Part shown: piece after piece, positions 63,839 through 64,000 of the stretch
Layout: every line of letters starts with the position of its first letter
Numbering within the stretch: the first letter of the stretch is position 1
DNA from: Rhizobium sp. Leaf262
GTDB taxonomy: Bacteria > Pseudomonadota > Alphaproteobacteria > Rhizobiales > Rhizobiaceae
NCBI RefSeq assembly: GCF_001422245.1
Contig: NZ_LMMM01000004.1
Span: 232,902-296,901 of the forward strand
Direction of reading: 5' to 3'
DNA length: 64,000 nucleotides
The notes under the pieces: model-generated
The model's input: only the letters and a program-made list of their open reading frames with translations
Databases searched by the model: none
What the model was told of the DNA's origin: nothing
Program-made: the position numbers and the translations under genes

Positions 63839-63947
63839 GTGTCAGACCCACACATAATGTGGCAGAGGAGTTGAAATGTCCGCCGCTGTGCAAAGTAGAA
63901 ATGTCCAATTGAGTCGTCTCGTCTACTCAGACATGCCACACTGACAC
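63839..63947. repeat. Repeat-bearing stretch, possible mobile-element end
   Basis: GTGTCAG (63839-63845) and TGTGGCA (63858-63864) recur fused and inverted as TGCCACACTGACAC (63934-63947), giving an interrupted inverted repeat about 109 bases long overall. Inside it, GAAATGTCC occurs twice as a direct repeat (63873-63881 and 63898-63906). Clustered terminal repeats with inverted ends are a feature of some insertion sequences. No transposase is visible before the window ends, so this is only a possible IS end or relic. Confidence 0.4.
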
Positions 63948-64000
63948 CGCGGATCAGCCCCCGCCTGAACCAGCTCTCCGATTGCAGGAAGAGGGCGGGC

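Noticed and set aside
63618..63857. A 79-codon frame at the right end
   Set aside because: It is out of register with the better-supported 39-residue gene and runs into the repeat-bearing DNA.

Overview
This 64 kb window is chromosomal core sequence from an alphaproteobacterium, almost certainly of the family Rhizobiaceae and most like the Agrobacterium/Rhizobium group. The evidence is the ntr region (dusB-ntrB-ntrC-ntrY-ntrX-trkA-hfq-hflX), a pyruvate dehydrogenase E1 beta that carries its own lipoyl domain, an ispDF fusion, a LexA box of the alphaproteobacterial GTTC-N7-GTTC type, ATP12 and Coq10-type proteins, and a tandem glycine riboswitch ahead of gcvTHP. Coding density is high. I see no rRNA, tRNA, CRISPR array, prophage or complete insertion sequence.

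Layout. 1-5.3 kb: the 3' part of lpxB, then what looks like an accessory cassette with a GntR/FCD regulator, a complete polar amino acid ABC importer and a facing cupin gene. 5.4-11.2 kb: gltA, comEC, a glutathione transferase gene and lexA. 11.4-22.1 kb: a central-carbon block of kdsA, eno, an ftsB-like gene, pdhABC, an SGNH hydrolase, lpdA, two GlsB-type small membrane proteins and lipA. 22.1-27.2 kb: an intergenic palindromic repeat, an AraC regulator with an EamA exporter, a small conserved protein, a P-loop kinase-like protein, coq10, the short cinA and ispDF. 27.4-38.2 kb: nitrogen regulation (dusB-ntrBC, ntrYX), trkA, hfq and hflX. 38.3-41 kb: a diguanylate cyclase, mazG and a deaminase. 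41.2-46.1 kb: siroheme and sulfite reduction (cysG-DUF2849-cysI-DUF934), then a ferredoxin-NADP reductase. 46.2-52.8 kb: an MFS transporter, an exported protein and the riboswitch-controlled glycine cleavage operon. 52.9-64 kb: DUF3008, a copper-handling pair (a DUF2946-like protein and a YcnI-PCuAC fusion), crcB, an RluC-type synthase, a HAD phosphatase, ATP12, exported hydrolases, fghA, DUF1345, DUF188, a Bcr/CflA efflux pump, a 39-residue membrane protein, and a short repeat-bearing stretch that may be a mobile-element end.

How the genes work together. LipA and Lpd serve both lipoyl-dependent systems present here, PDH and the glycine cleavage system. GltA consumes the acetyl-CoA that PDH makes. 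CysG makes the siroheme that CysI needs, and the nearby Fpr could supply electrons, because no flavoprotein subunit (CysJ) is present. NtrBC and NtrYX are two nitrogen-related two-component systems. The NtrX here lacks the sigma-54 contact loop. The most interesting items are the YcnI-PCuAC fusion, whose predicted mature protein begins with His; the DUF2849/DUF934 sulfite reductase module; the operator that overlaps the GntR start codon; a likely non-AUG start for hflX; a 39-residue membrane protein; and several unexplained palindromes. I found no clearly new large system.
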